From positions 42,504-106,503 of the forward strand of contig OENT01000496.1 in NCBI GenBank assembly GCA_900239685.1: a DNA stretch of 64,000 nt, written 5' to 3'. Of the stretch, positions 60,701 through 64,000 are shown piece after piece (position 1 is the stretch's first letter; each line of letters begins with the position of its first letter). The notes under the pieces are model-generated. The model was given only the letters and a program-made list of their open reading frames with translations, ran no database searches and was not told the DNA's origin. The position numbers and the translations under genes are program-made. This stretch comes from Rotaria macrura (taxonomy: Eukaryota > Rotifera > Eurotatoria > Philodinida > Philodinidae).

Positions 60701-61166
60701 AGAAATATTGACCACTTATAGCTAGCGTTGTGCCACCTTGGATGCTACCAACCGTCGGTGATATACTCGAAACGACTAAACAATGAAGAATAGCAAACAC
60801 GAATGACTATTGAAACGCTGAATGACTGACCAGCATATGTTTGAAAGTTGTACAAATCACCAGTGGCAGTCACTCGAAAGAGATTTTCATTAGCTAAAGA
60901 ACGTCCATATTCATTTGTAACGATCATGCTTACATTGAAAATACCTGAAAAAATGATAAGTATTACTTTCCTCGAACATCATGCTAGAGTCCCAAATGAC
61001 CTACCAACTTCGTTGGCACTAAACTTGCACTGCAAATTAGTATTTGTTACTTCCGAATAACTAAGAGTTCATTAATTTGGTTGGAAAGAATCAAAAGATA
61101 AGTAAAGCTTACTTAGTCCCAGTGATTGGATCGATCATATTGCATAGTTGACCACCCATGTAAATA
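41374..61166 (-). CDS. PKHD1L1-like: Fibrocystin-L (PKHD1L1)-like giant receptor, with one in-frame stop
   Basis: I reconstructed 44 exons on the - strand that join in phase into about 4,420 residues, close to the ~4,240 of vertebrate PKHD1L1. Order from the N side: TIG/IPT domain, PA14 domain, fibronectin type II-like block, about a dozen TIG domains, a cupredoxin-like segment, a second FN2-like block, first G8 domain, parallel beta-helix repeats, second G8 domain, more beta-helix repeats, a single membrane span and a short basic tail. The family forms large type I surface proteins; in vertebrates PKHD1L1 belongs to the stereocilia coat. Most introns are 40-65 nt. Oddities: an in-frame TAA at 50114-50116; a 3,951-nt intron (50427-54377); a GC-AG intron (60518-60571); a 25-nt exon (45250-45274); and no exon for the signal peptide or the first TIG upstream of 61166. 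Whether it is functional is therefore open. Confidence 0.9.
45853..50426 (-). other. PKHD1L1-like G8 domains and first beta-helix region
   Basis: Exons 49828-50426, 49409-49765, 49294-49353, 49075-49220, 48841-49019, 48649-48772, 48073-48598, 47894-48004, 47440-47831, 47170-47383, 46922-47116, 46746-46867, 46629-46689 and 45853-46570. The first G8 begins at WTWGGYAPPEEG and carries the expected Gly-rich strands (GGLFQIGTESNPFQHQATIT). The beta-helix part has the conserved GQAFRLGRYPVHFHMNGNMS. The second G8 starts WSNDSDWSFAPLGYGG and continues GLKPGNNTNILIPRGVW. This arrangement is shared by fibrocystin-L and TMEM2/CEMIP-type proteins. Confidence 0.85.
50114..50116 (-). other. In-frame TAA in the PKHD1L1-like gene
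   Basis: The exon 49828-50426 reads FQYIDLW, TAA, SPWTWGGYAPPEEG in one unbroken frame. Both sides are conserved-looking: the end of a TIG and the start of G8. No GT-AG intron can remove the TAA without also removing the WTWGG motif that opens the G8 domain. A TCA serine codon changed by one base is the simplest origin. A sequencing error is the other explanation. Confidence 0.8.
50421..50625. repeat. Inverted repeat spanning a splice acceptor
   Basis: The left end AAATGCCTCCAAATATACAT and the right end ATGTATATTTGGAGGCATTT are perfect complements; similarity continues inward for about 55 bp with a few mismatches. The unit is about 205 bp and has no coding content, so it resembles a MITE or foldback. 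The left arm covers the 3' splice site (50427) and the first bases of a PKHD1L1-like exon. Confidence 0.75.
50693..50763. repeat. Dispersed repeat, copy 1
   Basis: CCGCAGAGTAGATTCGACCA and what follows (…GCAGTGAATAAACAA…) match the segment at 63258-63328 (CCGTAGAGTGGATTCGACCA…GTAGTGAATATCCAA) at roughly 70% over about 70 bp in the same orientation. It is probably part of an old mobile element. Confidence 0.5.
50812..51622. mobile_element. Inverted-repeat element rich in GGTACC/GTACTT words
   Basis: The ends are inverted copies: left GCTTTACCCTAATGAATGTA, right (complement) GCTTACCCTAGGGGAAGTAC, both continuing with CTGAxTxxAGGGTACC. Between them, two outer zones (about 50840-51050 and 51410-51610) are packed with GGTAC/GTACC words in both directions, separated by about 350 bp without them. 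There is no ORF for a transposase. No target duplication could be identified with confidence. Confidence 0.6.
53658..53948. mobile_element. AT-rich MITE-like foldback element
   Basis: The terminal inverted repeats are CCATGTAAAAAAAT and ATTTTTTTACATGG. Inside, a near-perfect inverted pair of about 66 bp carries AAGCAGTAATAATCATAGCA on the left (53715-53734 region) and its complement on the right (about 53847-53866). The element is 291 bp. TAATCGATT-type words are repeated in the outer parts. There is no coding content; the flanking duplication is unclear. Confidence 0.7.
54378..58529 (-). other. PKHD1L1-like TIG array with cupredoxin and FN2 modules
   Basis: Exons 58164-58529, 57746-58115, 56806-57684, 56613-56751, 56429-56559, 56160-56333, 55343-56101 and 54378-55278. 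TIG starts are recognisable by the xISPxxGxxxGG pattern, for example VIPQIGSLYGGTDVYIQGEG, SVSPTNGSAFQLLNITGSNF, GASPSEGSFGGSQSVIVTGD and SISPTRGGTGGGTTLIINGI. Between them are a cupredoxin-like segment (VEKGAIVTWQWGSS ... FQFDTLGTYYYWS) and an FN2 block (CTFPFTFNSNNYTSC ... WC). The exon ending at 56613 needs the weak donor AC|GTCGAA, which gives a normal 53-nt intron and keeps phase; the nearer GTATTT donor would give only 36 nt and break it. Confidence 0.8.
58584..61166 (-). other. PKHD1L1-like N-side: TIG, PA14 and FN2-like region
   Basis: Exons 61113-61166, 61005-61060, 60831-60944, 60572-60775, 60471-60517, 60139-60419, 59921-60059, 59748-59853 and 58584-59689. The first reads IYMGGQLCNMIDPITG, a late TIG segment, followed by VTNEYGRSLANENLF. 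Then comes a full TIG (ISPTVGSIQGGTTLAISGQYF), a GGRGLQVFVEP linker and PA14 (IWLIGFVRVPTTGTFTFFLR, NSYGALFLS). The last, large exon ends with an FN2-like block (CIFPFYFNGQVYSACTLND). PA14 and TIG modules in this order are characteristic of fibrocystin-L. Confidence 0.85.
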
Positions 61167-64000
61167 CTAAATAAAATAAATTATTTGACCGATTATATGA
61201 AAGTAATTCAGATGGAATAAAGATCAACATTTCCTGGAAACTGATTGCTAACCGAATGCACTGATCACGATTACCAAGAATATAGATATATAAGAAATTT
61301 ACCATCTTCGGAAGTCAATAAAAGCTAGGGCCATGGATACGAAGATACATGAGCCGCACCTTGGTTTTTAAAGCTCATATATCTCTCTTCTTCTAGTAAC
61401 AGTATCACACAACTCCATATATTATTGGGCATATTTCAATAACAGTATGTGTTGTCTATATGCATATAGGTACTTCAAATATCGCAATTTTTGAAAGCAG
61501 TAAAAAGTACATCTCGAATGCTCCATCGCGACACTCTTGTGATGTTTTGAAATCGAAAGTATCCTTTTGAAACATTCTTTTCTTAAAACTTTATTCAAAG
61601 ACATCTGAAAAACCTTCAAGAATAATTCCTGTGGGATAATAATTTAAAACACGATTGATTTATTATTTTGAACCCTCGAAGAATTAATCATTTTTAAGTA
61701 ACTTGCATTCAGACGTATTTCTTCATCACTACTTATGTTATCTTCACTCTAAAACACAAACAAAGAATATGCTTCACATATATATATTTCAACGAGGTAT
61801 TCTTTATGCGTAATCTAAAATATGACTTAAAATAATCGGTCACGATTCGATGGTAGAGGAGTAGGAATGTCAACAATTCGTTACTAATGATATTAATTCA
61901 ATGTGGATATACATGAACTAGTTTCTTGTTGAAGTAATATGCACTTGTTTGATCAGGTAAGATTCTTTTAACAGACCAAGGAAAGCAGATTCTTATCTGA
62001 AAGTCAAAATCGTCGACTAGTATATATATATCCCATAACCACAATATACTAAAACAACTAGTGTTAGGAGGAAAACAAGAACAGCTAGGTCATATTTGAT
62101 AGTTTTATTACTCATAGACCATACTAACAGTTTCTCTCTTGTGGTTCTTCGTTTTTGCTTTTATTTTAGTTAAATTTCCAAATCTAATTTAAAGTTCAGA
62201 GGAAAAAATTTAGAAGTCCTACTCCGTCAAGGAAAAAAATGTGATGTTCACAAATTCTGACTTTGATAAATATATACTATCTTGTCAGAAGCACTAGGTA
62301 CAATGATTTTCTTTAGAATACATAAAATACAACAATTATTATTTCATTTGCAGCAGGTGATCTAAAATTTTATTTTATAAAAGTATTCGCGTCTTTAATC
62401 ACTATTCCACGAATTCACCCGAGCCATTCCAGATTGTTATACTACAAATACATATTAATTATATGAAAAGTGTAGGTTTGCTAGAGAGTCATAAGTTTTC
62501 AACGATAAACAATTGTTACTGAACGCTATGTCTTTTTTCTATTTTTATTTTCCCTATTAAATGGTGTCTATTTCTCTTATTCAGCTAAACTTTGGTTATT
62601 AAAAACTAATAGTTCAACTATTAGTTGAATGAAAAAATAAATGTATCCTGTACAGATTCGTTATAAGTAGCATATCTTATTAAACTCTTATGCACTTCAA
62701 TGAAACGTGTAAGATTAAAATTGATTATTATAGAAACTTAGTGCTTGATGCAGCTTCTCTATTCAGTCTTTCGTATAAGAGTCATGAGAAATGAAAACAC
62801 CATGTCCGATATCGATACAAAATCGTTTATGTGAACTAAAATCACAAAATAATTATTGAAGAATGTAAATGAATATGTATGCATAGCAAGAAAGATTCTG
62901 AGATGTTCTAGCGTCCTATAAATCTGGTTATGAGTATCCTTCTTAATCTTTAGTTCCGTTTCCAAAGGTCAATCACTAGAGATTACAGTGATCCTGGCAA
63001 AACTTAGAATTTCCACGTTTCATCTATACTTTCTTCGAAAGACCCATGGAAAAAAGTTCAAAAAAAGAACGGATGAGAACGCGTTGTCAAGATAAAAGAC
63101 TGCATTGTGAAGACGCTTTTTTCGACCTTTTTAGACGCGTTCATGTAATGGTCTCGAACACGTATCTTTGATATTCGTATAGGTTCTCAGATTGCTGGTT
63201 CCTCTATTCGAATACTTGCGTTCGCACTGAACGCGATCCAATTCGTTTTTTTTACTACCGTAGAGTGGATTCGACCAGATAAACTTGTAGTTTTGAAGTA
63301 GTGAATATCCAAATGAACTATACTTAAGTATGTGTGAAGTGTTAAATTTTCTATTCCTATTAAAAAAAATTTATTCTGACGTAAGGAAATTTATAAGTAA
63401 GACTGATCTATTTACGTTTACAAAAAAATTAATAAATACAAAAATAAATTTAAAGAACTTTCATTTCTTTAAAAATAAAACATTAAAAATTCAACGTTTT
63501 AATATTTTTTGACATTGAATAAAAGTTTTTTAATCTATAGCTTATACTAATAAAAATACAATACAAAGCTGTTCAAATACAATTAAAATTCCTGTAATTA
63601 GACTTAAATATTTCTTATGCAATCTAAATTCATTTACTGTAATTTTTATCAAATTTAAGTGTAATTAAATTGTTTTAAATTGAATTTACACTGCACGACC
63701 GATTTGAGTAAATGTAAAATTTTTCATCATTTTAAAAAGTTAAATTCATTACAAATTTAAATCGACAAAAGCTAAATTTAATATAAATTAATTAGAAATC
63801 GAGGGACACTTCTGATTCTTATTATGAGCAACAATAAGTGACGCGTTCGATGGCAAATAAAACTGTGATGAATAAATTTGAGACAGAAACTATTATCCAT
63901 TTCAAAATAAAAGGCGGGTGGCCATCTTCTTAATAACTTTCGCTAAGTACATAGCGCAGAGACACGGTTTTCTGATATAGATAGCGCAAGTTCAGCGCTA
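61167..64000. other. AT-rich end of window, no gene recognised
   Basis: The part next to the PKHD1L1-like gene (61230-61340) has a coding-like - strand scrap, MYLRIHGPSF, that resembles a TIG strand but is in a broken frame and does not splice cleanly to the exon at 61113-61166. The rest is AT-rich with no exon-like runs; 63330-63780 is especially A+T-rich. The second copy of a dispersed repeat lies at 63258-63328. Confidence 0.45.
63258..63328. repeat. Dispersed repeat, copy 2
   Basis: Matches 50693-50763 over about 70 bp (shared core GATTCGACCAGAT and AGTGAATA). See that copy. The two are 12.5 kb apart in direct orientation. Confidence 0.5.

Overview
The window is AT-rich nuclear DNA from a small-genome invertebrate animal. 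It holds spliced genes whose introns are mostly about 45-70 nt with GT-AG ends, one nuclear tRNA-Val, a Cys-loop receptor subunit, an ABCC transporter, a fibrocystin-L (PKHD1L1) homologue, and several short inverted-repeat elements. A bdelloid rotifer fits best: tiny introns, AT-rich, metazoan genes beside a C2 protein of a kind I associate with fungi. That is an inference from style and content, not a database match.

Layout. 1-1.9 kb: a decayed RING-finger gene (+). 4.0-7.9 kb: an ABCC/MRP4-type transporter (+, one 61-nt intron). 9.2-9.8 kb: a secreted protein with two HxT motifs, 2H-phosphoesterase-like (-). 11.2 kb: tRNA-Val(TAC) (-). 11.9-18.6 kb: a C2-domain gene (-) whose three exons join in phase only across a 5.4-kb intron that itself contains gene debris. 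21.0-23.2 kb: a histidine-rich protein gene (-) with a 1.2-kb intron, and a related histidine-rich exon at 27.6-28.0 kb. 25.1-26.0 kb: a TTAA-bounded inverted-repeat element. 30.5-31.1 kb: a tandem ubiquitin-like ORF with a frameshift (+). 34.7-36.4 kb: a Cys-loop ligand-gated channel (+). 37.6-38.0 kb: a hAT-type MITE with a perfect 8-bp target duplication. 38.2-39.3 kb: an RCC1-repeat protein (-). 41.4-61.2 kb: a PKHD1L1-like gene (-), reconstructed here as 44 exons and about 4,420 residues. 61.2-64 kb: AT-rich, no gene recognised.

The genes do not form a functional cluster; they look like an ordinary stretch of chromosome. The two most notable points are both in gene structure. First, the PKHD1L1-like gene is intact in phase over all reconstructed exons except for one in-frame TAA at the start of its first G8 domain, and its 5' end (signal peptide and first TIG) could not be found. 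Second, a few introns are 20-90 times longer than the rest (5,446, 3,951 and 1,236 nt), and the 3,951-nt one is filled by at least three inverted-repeat elements, one of them lying on the splice acceptor.

Coordinates of exons come from hand splicing and phase checking. Domain names rest on motifs seen in the translations and on knowledge of the families; no search was run.
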